Positions 15,016 to 23,133 of a DNA stretch of 48,074 nt are shown here, piece by piece. The position numbers and the translations under genes are program-made. Within the stretch, counting starts at the first letter, position 1. Every line of letters begins with the position of its first letter. The stretch covers positions 1 to 48,074 of the forward strand of contig OMWH01000030.1 in assembly GCA_900314755.1 (NCBI GenBank), given 5' to 3'. Source of the stretch: an uncultured Prevotellaceae bacterium (GTDB lineage Bacteria; Bacteroidota; Bacteroidia; Bacteroidales; Bacteroidaceae). The notes beneath the pieces are model-generated. The model did not search any database, was not told the DNA's origin, and saw nothing but the letters and a program-made list of their open reading frames with translations.

Positions 15016-17964
15016 TTATTCCACGTCCTTTTGTAATTGTTTAACTACAGCTGTCGGATTCAGTTTCCAACTATTCAGATTGGGGTTATTCACATTCAAC
15101 AAATTGTGATTGAACAGCACCAGCTCCATCAACAGAACACCCACAAGGGCTGACCATAATATATAATGCATTACAGACTCACCACTCAAAGAGCGTATCT
15201 GATTGGTTACATCATCCAGAAGACCGAAATTAGAACCTTTGAACTTAAACTTCTTTTCTTTAAAAGTATAGTATAACGGCTCTAACAATGTAGACTTGAC
15301 ATCATCATCCACAATCTCAGAAATAAGCAGATTCTCACTATTCGTATCGGAACGGAAGTCGGTAAAATGGCAAATAACCATATAGACCAGCGTTATCACG
15401 ATGATGGCAGGGATAAAGAGACTGGGAGACGAGTTATTGACATATTTCAATATGGTCACAGGAATATAGGAAGAAAGTATTCCCAATAACCCCCACAAAC
15501 AAGAGAAGACGAAACCATACCCTTTAAAATATGCTCGCGTACCTATAATAATAGCAGTCATTCCACCAAGTGGCAACACGATAGACATACCGGAATGCTC
15601 TAACAGATATTCACGGTTGCTGACTCCAAAAAGTAAGAGCAGCAATACCCATGCACCACATAGTGAGTAGAACACCATACGCCAGGTCTTCTCCTTACTC
15701 TTCGCCTTGAAGAATCTCTGCCGCACCTCTGTATATTTTGCAGCAGTCTCTTCCTTGGCAGTACCAAAACGCTTGAAATGGGAATTGTTAGGATCAATCT
15801 CCCCTAACATCAATATCCAACTTTCCAAAGAACGCTCATACGAATAGGTCTCGCTGAAGTCTTTCTCAGGATCCTCATGATAGAAAATGGAGAGCCACTG
15901 ACTCAACGAGCCGCGTTTCAACTCTTGGATGAGTTCGGGGCGATGTCCCAGTTTATCAATGGTAAGACCGTCTGTCAGTTCCATCCCATCACCCAGCAGA
16001 TAACTTGGACGGGCACCCAGAATACGAATGAAGCGATAAGCTGCCGTACGCAAATCATAGGCACCCAGACGACTGGTATTCTCTGTGCTCTTCATATCAA
16101 AGCAAGCACGTGCCTGGTTCAATTGCTCATACCATCCATGAAGCTGAGCAAAATATGCAAAGCGACCGTTAGGGTCAGAGAAATCCTTAATTACCTCGTT
16201 AAACTCTTTCTCGCTCAGATGCTGCCATTCTTTCATCTGCTGTCCTAACAGCACACCAACACGATAAGGGGTATCTGCCTCTCTCAAATCATAGGCAGCG
16301 TCACGGTCTATATTATACAACACTTTATATCCCAATGAGCGTGAAGGAGTCTGCCCATTGGTCAGAATACGCAGAGCCTCACATGCCATACGGTCCTCGT
16401 GGCAGTACATCCACGAAAGCAGTCTGCCGTCACTCAATGATTTCCAAGCATCCTCAGAACAGTCCTCATTACCAAAGGAATGAACGATTTCCTGTAATGT
16501 CGATGAGGGATATTGGTTAAGGAAAGGTATATCCTTGTCTACCTCATAAACCAGACGCATCACTGCCACACGGCCATCGAAATCCTTTTCCGAGAAATAG
16601 CCACGTATTCTGTCTATATCCGCCTTCGAATGAGACTCCAAATACAGGTACAACATATCGTTGGGGTTTCTCAAAGCGATAGCGTATTCCTCCTGATAAC
16701 TCAGTACAGAAATACTGACGCTGTGAATGTCGTCACATAAGTTCCCATGAAGATCGCGATACGGATAGGTTGGTTCCATGACATACACGGCAGCCATCAG
16801 TCCCGCATGCTGATCGGCAGGATAACGGTTGACGACAATATCCTTGACAACGGAGCTGAGTTTCACATTACCACATTGCTCCAGCCAACCAGCGATTCGT
16901 CCGTTATACAGATAGTTGATGGCGAGACGCTCATTGTCCAGCAACAGAGGTATCAGCTCATGGACATTATCCGCAACCAGATTCTTCTCCGGGTCTACGA
17001 TAAAGCTGCGGTATTTCAGAATAGGAGAAGAGATATCCACCTCTACGTCCTCACCCAAGAACCAGCGCTCTACTTGCTCGTATTTCCAGCGGTTCTGAGG
17101 ATTGACTGCCGTCAAGCCCTGTATCAGCATCTTCACCCGGTCAGGCAACTCATTGATACGAGGCAATCGTCCCTCGTTTTTCTTACGCATCATCACACGC
17201 TCATTCTGGCTCAATGGGTTCTCACCCAACCAGAGTGTCATCAGCGTAATACCCAAGGAATAGAAATCAACCGACGGAGTAATCTCCACCTCACCGTCTA
17301 TCACATCGTTGTACATCTCTGGAGCGGCAAAAACAGGAGTTCGTGCCTGGGTGGTCTTATGGACGCGCTCGTCACCATCCAGCACACTGGAAATGCCAAA
17401 GTCGCCCAGCACTATCTCCGTATGCTTCTCATCACGGAAGAAGAAGTTGCTGGGTTTGATATCCTTATGGATGATATTGCTGTTATGACAATAAGCAAGT
17501 GCGGCAGCAGCCTGCAAGGTAATACGGCGGAACTGATTGAAGTCACCATCCAAATCATAGTCCGCAAGCGTACCTCCTCTCAGATACTCCATCAACTCAT
17601 AGTCACGATTCTTACCATCTACATAAGTCTTGCCATAATCGTAAATCTTCACGACAGTCTCCATGCCAAAACTTTGGATAATCCGCAACAGTGTCTTCTT
17701 GATGGAGAAGTTCGGATAATATATCTTCAGCACCATCTGCTTCTGGTCGCACTCGACCCAAAAAACCTGTGCCTCACCCGAATTGTCACTGAGACATTTA
17801 AGGTTATGGTAAACTTTTCCTTTGATAAGAAAATCACCAGCAGCATTGGCGGTAGCCGATTTGTCTCTACCTGGAACATACGTAGCATCTCCGGCTCCTT
17901 TACCTAATGGAGCAACACGAATGGTCGTATTTGGTTGTTCTGGGGTTCTTATGGTTTGATCCAT
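15016..17964 (-). CDS. Ser/Thr protein kinase with C-terminal membrane segments
   Basis: A 982-residue protein. The kinase domain spans about 50-310: the ATP-binding Lys is probably K80 (MVLKIY), the catalytic loop is IIHKDIKPSN with D168 (HKD in place of HRD), DFG is at 188-190, and APE is in FAAPEM. A long region of about 450 residues follows without a named fold, perhaps a helical repeat or sensor. Then come hydrophobic segments from about residue 765 to 875 and another near 935, so the protein is membrane anchored. The start is tied to the upstream zinc-ribbon gene by a TAATG overlap. It is probably the signal-input kinase of the cluster, opposed by the PP2C protein. Confidence 0.88.
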   Translation of the reverse strand: MDQTIRTPEQPNTTIRVAPLGKGAGDATYVPGRDKSATANAAGDFLIKGKVYHNLKCLSDNSGEAQVFWVECDQKQMVLKIYYPNFSIKKTLLRIIQSFGMETVVKIYDYGKTYVDGKNRDYELMEYLRGGTLADYDLDGDFNQFRRITLQAAAALAYCHNSNIIHKDIKPSNFFFRDEKHTEIVLGDFGISSVLDGDERVHKTTQARTPVFAAPEMYNDVIDGEVEITPSVDFYSLGITLMTLWLGENPLSQNERVMMRKKNEGRLPRINELPDRVKMLIQGLTAVNPQNRWKYEQVERWFLGEDVEVDISSPILKYRSFIVDPEKNLVADNVHELIPLLLDNERLAINYLYNGRIAGWLEQCGNVKLSSVVKDIVVNRYPADQHAGLMAAVYVMEPTYPYRDLHGNLCDDIHSVSISVLSYQEEYAIALRNPNDMLYLYLESHSKADIDRIRGYFSEKDFDGRVAVMRLVYEVDKDIPFLNQYPSSTLQEIVHSFGNEDCSEDAWKSLSDGRLLSWMYCHEDRMACEALRILTNGQTPSRSLGYKVLYNIDRDAAYDLREADTPYRVGVLLGQQMKEWQHLSEKEFNEVIKDFSDPNGRFAYFAQLHGWYEQLNQARACFDMKSTENTSRLGAYDLRTAAYRFIRILGARPSYLLGDGMELTDGLTIDKLGHRPELIQELKRGSLSQWLSIFYHEDPEKDFSETYSYERSLESWILMLGEIDPNNSHFKRFGTAKEETAAKYTEVRQRFFKAKSKEKTWRMVFYSLCGAWVLLLLLFGVSNREYLLEHSGMSIVLPLGGMTAIIIGTRAYFKGYGFVFSCLWGLLGILSSYIPVTILKYVNNSSPSLFIPAIIVITLVYMVICHFTDFRSDTNSENLLISEIVDDDVKSTLLEPLYYTFKEKKFKFKGSNFGLLDDVTNQIRSLSGESVMHYILWSALVGVLLMELVLFNHNLLNVNNPNLNSWKLNPTAVVKQLQKDVE

Positions 17965-18908
17965 TATTTATCATCTTTAATTTCTGCAGTACTATTCTTT
18001 CCTAAAACGACCCATTTACCACCAAGATGTGGCTTAGCACATCCACACGGGCTACTGTGGAGTGCATGTTTGAAGTTGCAGACCCATGCCAGACGCACAC
18101 CCATCGGTTTACTTGCCATGGCATAATTACGAGCCTGGACGGGTGATGACGTTGGGGGGACAGCGAGCTTATCAAGAATAGCAGACAGTTTCTTAATCTT
18201 CTCCGCCTTCTGTTCTTCCAGCTCCTCTTTCGTCATTCGTTTCGTCGACACCTTGGGAATGACAGGATTCTCCACCCCAGCATCCTTCGCTAACAAGGTC
18301 AACATCCGTTCACGCAACTTCATATTCATCTGTTCCCTGACAACATCACGCTCAGAATTGTAAGGCAGGGAACTCTCCAAGCGGGAATATTCCTGCACCA
18401 CATCCATCAGTTCCATGTAGTCGGGGTTCTTCTGCAATTCCTTGACTAACTCCTTTGCCTCAGCCGTCAATGCAGTACCACACTGCTTACAGAATGCAAA
18501 GTCGTTCATCGTATGACAGGTCGGGCAAACCAGACCGCCACGGGGACTGCCGCACTCTGGGCAATATGCCTCGTTGCCTGACAGATGAGCGCCGCAATAG
18601 GAACAGATATCTTTACGGATGTAGTGATGGCATGCCTCACAGAAATCAGCATCCGGGTCTATCTCAGAACCGCAGAAAGGGCAGGATGACTTACTGATTG
18701 GCTGACCGCACTGGGCACAGAACATCGCCTCTGGATCATTGATGGCTCCACAGAAGGGACATTTCTTTCCACCAGCCTGCTGTTGCTGCTGTTGCTGCAT
18801 CATCATCTGAGGAGCATCTTCCCTCACACGCTCTCTCTCACGAGCCATTTCCTGAGGACGAATGGTACGCTGTGTCCTCTCCATATCTTGGGAATAATCG
18901 TTTGTCAT
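17964..18908 (-). CDS. Protein with four tandem zinc ribbons
   Basis: A 314-residue cytoplasmic protein. After a Gln-rich N-terminus (MMMQQQQQQQAGG at about 35-47) come four double-CxxC zinc ribbons at about residues 50-165 (CPFC/CAQC, CPFC/CEAC, CSYC/CPEC, CPTC/CKQC). A charged helical region (about 170-260) is rich in Glu and Lys. The C-terminal 60 residues (NFKHALHSSPCGCAKPHLGGKWVVLG) carry another Cys-rich patch. It is the first gene of the cluster, with its own -7 box 27 nt upstream and a stop overlapping the kinase start. A scaffold or adaptor role is likely from domain type only; no enzymatic motif is present. Confidence 0.8.
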   Translation of the reverse strand: MTNDYSQDMERTQRTIRPQEMARERERVREDAPQMMMQQQQQQQAGGKKCPFCGAINDPEAMFCAQCGQPISKSSCPFCGSEIDPDADFCEACHHYIRKDICSYCGAHLSGNEAYCPECGSPRGGLVCPTCHTMNDFAFCKQCGTALTAEAKELVKELQKNPDYMELMDVVQEYSRLESSLPYNSERDVVREQMNMKLRERMLTLLAKDAGVENPVIPKVSTKRMTKEELEEQKAEKIKKLSAILDKLAVPPTSSPVQARNYAMASKPMGVRLAWVCNFKHALHSSPCGCAKPHLGGKWVVLGKNSTAEIKDDK

Positions 18909-18935
18909 ACTTTTAGGATAGCATTAACTTAGTTG

Positions 18936-18943
18936 CAAAGATA
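18936..18943 (-). promoter_or_regulatory. -7 box of the zinc-ribbon/kinase/AAA operon promoter
   Basis: TATCTTTG on the minus strand, 27 nt before the first gene. No further promoter-like box is obvious between here and 6633, which supports one long transcript. Confidence 0.6.
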
Positions 18944-18962
18944 GTAATAATTTTTTAAAACT

Positions 18963-18997
18963 AAAAAAAAACCGCCGTAAATTTATATTTACGACGG
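18963..18997 (-). terminator. Rho-independent terminator after the M13 peptidase gene
   Basis: A hairpin (CGTAAAT at 76-82 pairing with ATTTACG at 87-93 of the 18900s block, extended by three further G-C pairs) is followed on the minus strand by a run of nine T residues. It separates the peptidase/ABC-F genes from the promoter at 18936. Confidence 0.85.
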
Positions 18998-19022
18998 CAT
19001 TTTTATGGATTTGAAGAGTTTT

Positions 19023-21062
19023 TTACCACAAAGAAAGGCGTTTTTCTTTTGGAATAAACATTTTATCACCTTCCTTGACTCCAAAGGCATCATACCACAT
19101 ATCAATGTGCGGAAGTGCTCCATTCACACGCCAGCGACCCAATGAATGGGGGTCACTCTTGGTACGATTACGAATCTCCGCTTCCGTAATATTACCTGCC
19201 CATACTCCTGCATAGGCAAGGAAGAAGCGTTGGTCGGCAGTAAGACCGTCGATTACTGGTAATGACTGACGCTTGGTGGCATTCTTATAAGCATACCATG
19301 CCACTTGCAGACCGCCATGGTCGGCAAGATTCTCACCGAGTGTCAGACGACCGTTTCCATTGAGGTCTGGCAACACCTTGATACCAGAGAAGAAGTCGGC
19401 ATACTTATCTGTTCGTTCTGTAAAGTTTTTTCCGTCTGACTCCGTCCACCAGTCATGCATATTACCATCCTTGTCGAAGCGACGTCCCTGGTCATCGAAT
19501 CCATGGGTCATCTCATGACCGATGACGACACCAATAGCGCCATAGTTAAAGGCATCGTCAGCCGTCGGGTCAAAGAACGGAACTTGCAGAATACCAGCAG
19601 GGAAGCAAATCTCATTGGTCGTTGGGTTATAGTAGGCGTTAACCGTTTGTGGAGTCATGTGCCATTCCTCACGGTCAACGGGTTTTCCTGCCTTCTGACT
19701 AATACGCAGTTTCGTCCAAAAGCGATAGCACTCCTGTATATTCTCATAGTAAGATTTTTTCGCATCAATCTTCAAGTCTGACATATCCGTCCAATGGTCA
19801 GGATAGCCAATCTTCACATAGAAGGTATTCAACTTCAACAAGGCATTCACCTTCGTTGAGTCATCCATCCAGTCCTGAGCAGCAATACGCTCACCGAGAG
19901 CTATGCGGAGGTTTTCCACCAAGGTCTTCATACGCTCCTTGGAAGAGGCTGGGAAGTACTTCTCCACATAAATCTTACCGAGAGCCTCACCCATCTGCCC
20001 CTGCACCTGATCGGTTGCGCGACGCCACAGGGGATGATCCTCTTTTCTGTCAGACATCACCTTACCGAAGAAGTCGAAACTCTCCGCACGCACCTCGTCA
20101 TTCAACAGGCCTGCGGCTGAATGGATGATCCCCCACTCCATATAGTCACGATACTCTGCCGGTGTAATCTTTGAGAAGAGCTGGTCGGCACCAGCCATGA
20201 AGTCGGGCTGTCCCACAATCATCTCCTGGATATACTGACTGGCAATGCCCTTGGCATTCATCTGTTTCTCCAACTGGAAATGAGGATATTTTGCGTCAAA
20301 CTCCTTCAACGTCATTTTGTTATAGTTGGCAATAGGGTCTCGCAACTCGGTACGTGACTTAGATACTTTGGCAAGAGCAAGCTCCAACTTGAAGATATTC
20401 TTCATCTTCTTCTCAGCAACACCTTTCTTGAAACCAAAGAGTTGGAACATACGCACGATGTGCCGCTTGTAGCCCTCACGAATCTTCGTGGTAGCCTCAT
20501 CCGTCTCCAGATAGTAGTCTTTCTGTCCGAGGGTAAGACCTCCCTGACTGACATTCAGGATGTTCTCTGACGCATTCTTGTCGTCCGCATCCAGATAGGC
20601 ATAGAAAAACTCTGCGTCACCATAGGGCATCATCTCCAACTGAATGGCGAAAAGCTGGTCAACGGTCTTTGCCGCCTCCATCTTCTTAATCATACCCATG
20701 GCAGGAGCGAGTCCTTCTTTCTCCCGGCGTGCAGAGTCCATGGCGAGTTTATACAGGTCGCTCAGTTTCTGCTCCACGCTACCCTGCGGGTAAGTCTTTT
20801 CCTGCAGCTCCTTCAAGATACCATTGATACGCTTGTTATTATCCTCTGCAAGACGATCAAAACTACCATAGCGTGAATAGGCGGCAGGCAATGGATTCTT
20901 CTGCATCCAACCGCCACAAGCATAGTCATAGAAGTCCTCACCAGGTTTCACCTGCTGATGGAGGTCCGTCAGGTCTATACCTGACCTCAGTTGTGACTGC
21001 GCCAAGGCAGTCATCGACATTGATGATAAAGCCATCATCATGATTACTCCTTTGATTTTCAT
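19023..21062 (-). CDS. M13 family zinc metallopeptidase (PepO/neprilysin-like)
   Basis: A 679-residue exported endopeptidase. The signal peptide MKIKGVIMMMALSSMSMTALAQ is followed by an M13 N-terminal domain (FYDYACGGWMQKNPLP). The catalytic zinc motif HEMTH is in VVIGHEMTHGFDDQGRRFD near residue 515, with the third ligand region GENLADHGG. The C-terminus PKEKRLSLW differs from the usual CxVW ending. It lies 9 nt after the ABC-F gene and ends at a clear terminator. Family members cut short peptides in the periplasm; some Bacteroidales orthologues (PepO) act on host peptides, which cannot be inferred here. Confidence 0.92.
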   Translation of the reverse strand: MKIKGVIMMMALSSMSMTALAQSQLRSGIDLTDLHQQVKPGEDFYDYACGGWMQKNPLPAAYSRYGSFDRLAEDNNKRINGILKELQEKTYPQGSVEQKLSDLYKLAMDSARREKEGLAPAMGMIKKMEAAKTVDQLFAIQLEMMPYGDAEFFYAYLDADDKNASENILNVSQGGLTLGQKDYYLETDEATTKIREGYKRHIVRMFQLFGFKKGVAEKKMKNIFKLELALAKVSKSRTELRDPIANYNKMTLKEFDAKYPHFQLEKQMNAKGIASQYIQEMIVGQPDFMAGADQLFSKITPAEYRDYMEWGIIHSAAGLLNDEVRAESFDFFGKVMSDRKEDHPLWRRATDQVQGQMGEALGKIYVEKYFPASSKERMKTLVENLRIALGERIAAQDWMDDSTKVNALLKLNTFYVKIGYPDHWTDMSDLKIDAKKSYYENIQECYRFWTKLRISQKAGKPVDREEWHMTPQTVNAYYNPTTNEICFPAGILQVPFFDPTADDAFNYGAIGVVIGHEMTHGFDDQGRRFDKDGNMHDWWTESDGKNFTERTDKYADFFSGIKVLPDLNGNGRLTLGENLADHGGLQVAWYAYKNATKRQSLPVIDGLTADQRFFLAYAGVWAGNITEAEIRNRTKSDPHSLGRWRVNGALPHIDMWYDAFGVKEGDKMFIPKEKRLSLW

Positions 21063-21071
21063 TTGTTCGTT

Positions 21072-23003
21072 TTATGTTAGTTGTTCCAATTCTTCCGATA
21101 GTTTCTCCCAGCGTTCCACCTCCTCGTCCATGGATTTCTTGATGGTCGTGTATTCTGTGACCATTTCCATATTCGAGGCATTCACCGGGTCCATCAACAA
21201 CTGGTCGAGTTCCTTCAACCGCCGCTCCATGTCACTGATCTTACGCTCCGACTCTTCCACGGCACGCTCCGCCTTGCGTAGTTTCTTCTGTTGCTCCTTA
21301 CGCTCTGCATAGTTCTGATTCTTCGGAGTATTCGGAGTATTCTGAATACTCGGAGTATTCTGAATATTCGGAGGGCACTGTAGCTGTGAGAGCTCGGTTA
21401 TCTGCCTCGACTGCAGGAAGTCATAGATACCACCCAGATGCTCCCTGACCTTGCCACCTCCGAACTCATAGACTTTCGTTACGAGTCCGTCCAGGAACTC
21501 ACGGTCATGGCTGACGATGATGGCGGTACCGTCGAAAGCCTTGATGGCTTCCTTCAGCACATCCTTGGAAGGCATGTCCAGATGGTTGGTGGGCTCATCG
21601 AGAATCAGGAGGTTGACGGGTTCAAGCAACAGACGGATCATTGCCAGTCGACTGCGTTCCCCGCCGCTAAGAACCTTCACCTTCTTATCCGAAGCCTCTC
21701 CACCAAACATAAAAGCTCCAAGTATATCATTGATGCGCAGGCGGACATCACCCTTCGCCACATAGTCGATGGTCTGGAAGACCGTCAGCGACTCGTCGAG
21801 CAGCTGTGCCTGGTTCTGGGCGAAATAACCAATCTGGATATTATGTCCGACTTTCAGGTTACCATCAAACGGAATCTCTCCCATGATACACTTCACAAGG
21901 GTAGACTTACCTTCACCGTTCTTTCCCACGAATGCGACTTTCTCACCTCGCTTGATCGTCAGGTTGACGTGAGAGAATACCGTATGGTCGCCGTACGCTT
22001 TCCTGACATCCTCACAAATGACGGGATAGTCACCACTGCGCAGACAAGGCGGGAACTTCAGATGCATGGCGGCATTGTCCACCTCGTCCACCTCGATAGG
22101 TACGATTTTCTCCAGCTGCTTGATCTTCTGCTGTACCTGTACCGCCTTGGTCGCCTGATAGCGGAAACGCTCGATGAACTGACGCATATCAGCCATCTCC
22201 TTCTGTTGGTTCTCATAGGCTCGCTGCTGTTGCTCACGTCGCTCTTTGCGAAGTACGACATACTCGTCATACTTCACCTTATAGTCTACGATGTGCCCAC
22301 AGGATATCTCCAACGTGCGGTTCGAGACGTGATTGATGAATGCACGGTCGTGACTGACCAGTACGACAGCCTTGGCACTCTGCGCCAGGAACTGCTCCAG
22401 CCACTGTATGGACTCGATATCCAAGTGGTTGGTGGGCTCGTCCAGCAACAGCACGTCGGGTTTCTGTAACAGGATCTTGGCGAGTTCGATACGCATACGC
22501 CAACCACCCGAGAACTCTTTAGTGGGACGGTCGAAGTCCGTACGCTCGAAGCCCAGACCTATGAGAGTACGCTCCATCTCCGCCTCATTGTTTTCCGCTC
22601 CCAGCATCATGTAGCGGTCATGCTCTTGGGTGAAGCGCTCCACCAGTGCCAGATAGTCGGCACTCTCATAATCGGTACGCTCCGCCAACTGCTGATTCAT
22701 GCGGTCGATACGGTCCTTCAACTCACGGGTAGAAGAAAAAGCTTTCTGTGCCTCCTCCCTTACCGTCGTATCATCCTGCAGGTTCATCACCTGAGGCAGA
22801 TAACCGATGGTCGTATCATTAGGGATGCTCACCACACCACTGGTGGGTTGCTGCTTCCCGCACAGTATCTTGAGTAACGTCGACTTCCCTGCTCCGTTCT
22901 TACCTACCAAGGCAATACGGTCACGGTCGTTCACCACGAAACTGGCATTGGTAAACAACGGTTTGGCACTGAACTCGACACATAGTCCTTCTACCGAAAT
23001 CAT
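21072..23003 (-). CDS. ABC-F family ATPase (ribosome-associated)
   Basis: A 643-residue soluble protein with two ABC ATPase domains and no membrane segment. Walker A GKNGAGKST lies near residue 35 and GKNGEGKST in the second half; the signature motifs are FSGGWRMR and LSGGERSR, with LLLDEPTNHLD and LILDEPTNHLD. The inter-domain linker (about 240-305) is Gln/Arg/Lys-rich, as in ABC-F proteins that reach the ribosomal E site. A C-terminal coiled coil (about 565-643) resembles the Uup/YdiF type. Before the coiled coil is an Asn/Gln/Thr/Pro tract (IQNTPSIQNTPNTPKNQN) encoded by a short tandem repeat. It probably acts in translation; which subfamily, or any antibiotic protection, is not clear. Confidence 0.9.
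   Translation of the reverse strand: MISVEGLCVEFSAKPLFTNASFVVNDRDRIALVGKNGAGKSTLLKILCGKQQPTSGVVSIPNDTTIGYLPQVMNLQDDTTVREEAQKAFSSTRELKDRIDRMNQQLAERTDYESADYLALVERFTQEHDRYMMLGAENNEAEMERTLIGLGFERTDFDRPTKEFSGGWRMRIELAKILLQKPDVLLLDEPTNHLDIESIQWLEQFLAQSAKAVVLVSHDRAFINHVSNRTLEISCGHIVDYKVKYDEYVVLRKERREQQQRAYENQQKEMADMRQFIERFRYQATKAVQVQQKIKQLEKIVPIEVDEVDNAAMHLKFPPCLRSGDYPVICEDVRKAYGDHTVFSHVNLTIKRGEKVAFVGKNGEGKSTLVKCIMGEIPFDGNLKVGHNIQIGYFAQNQAQLLDESLTVFQTIDYVAKGDVRLRINDILGAFMFGGEASDKKVKVLSGGERSRLAMIRLLLEPVNLLILDEPTNHLDMPSKDVLKEAIKAFDGTAIIVSHDREFLDGLVTKVYEFGGGKVREHLGGIYDFLQSRQITELSQLQCPPNIQNTPSIQNTPNTPKNQNYAERKEQQKKLRKAERAVEESERKISDMERRLKELDQLLMDPVNASNMEMVTEYTTIKKSMDEEVERWEKLSEELEQLT
21321..21373. repeat. 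Short tandem repeat in the ABC-F gene
   Basis: GGAGTATTC/GAATACTC words recur about five times and encode the low-complexity linker QNTPSIQNTPNTPKNQN. Such tracts often vary in copy number between strains. Confidence 0.7.
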
Positions 23004-23023
23004 CTTGCTCTTTATTTGGGTTG

Positions 23024-23031
23024 CAAAGGTA
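23024..23031 (-). promoter_or_regulatory. -7 box of the ABC-F/M13 peptidase operon promoter
   Basis: TACCTTTG on the minus strand, 20 nt before the ABC-F start. It is divergent from the tex promoter at 23107. Confidence 0.6.
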
Positions 23032-23106
23032 ATGAAAAACAGATAGAATGCAAAATAAATTAATAAATATTAGTTGCCGAAGGGGTGTCTTCTCATATTT
23101 TTTCCG

Positions 23107-23114
23107 TACTTTTG
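23107..23114 (+). promoter_or_regulatory. -7 box of the tex promoter
   Basis: TACTTTTG matches TAnnTTTG and lies 19 nt before the chosen tex ATG at 23134. This supports that start over an upstream in-frame ATG at 23074, which would place the promoter inside the gene. Confidence 0.6.
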
Positions 23115-23133
23115 TAGCATTAAACATCATGAT

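Noticed and set aside
10339-18908. Type VI secretion locus
   Set aside because: Kinase, PP2C and FHA genes recall T6SS regulation, but no Tss structural gene, ClpV or Hcp/VgrG gene is present; the AAA protein is CbxX-type, not ClpV.
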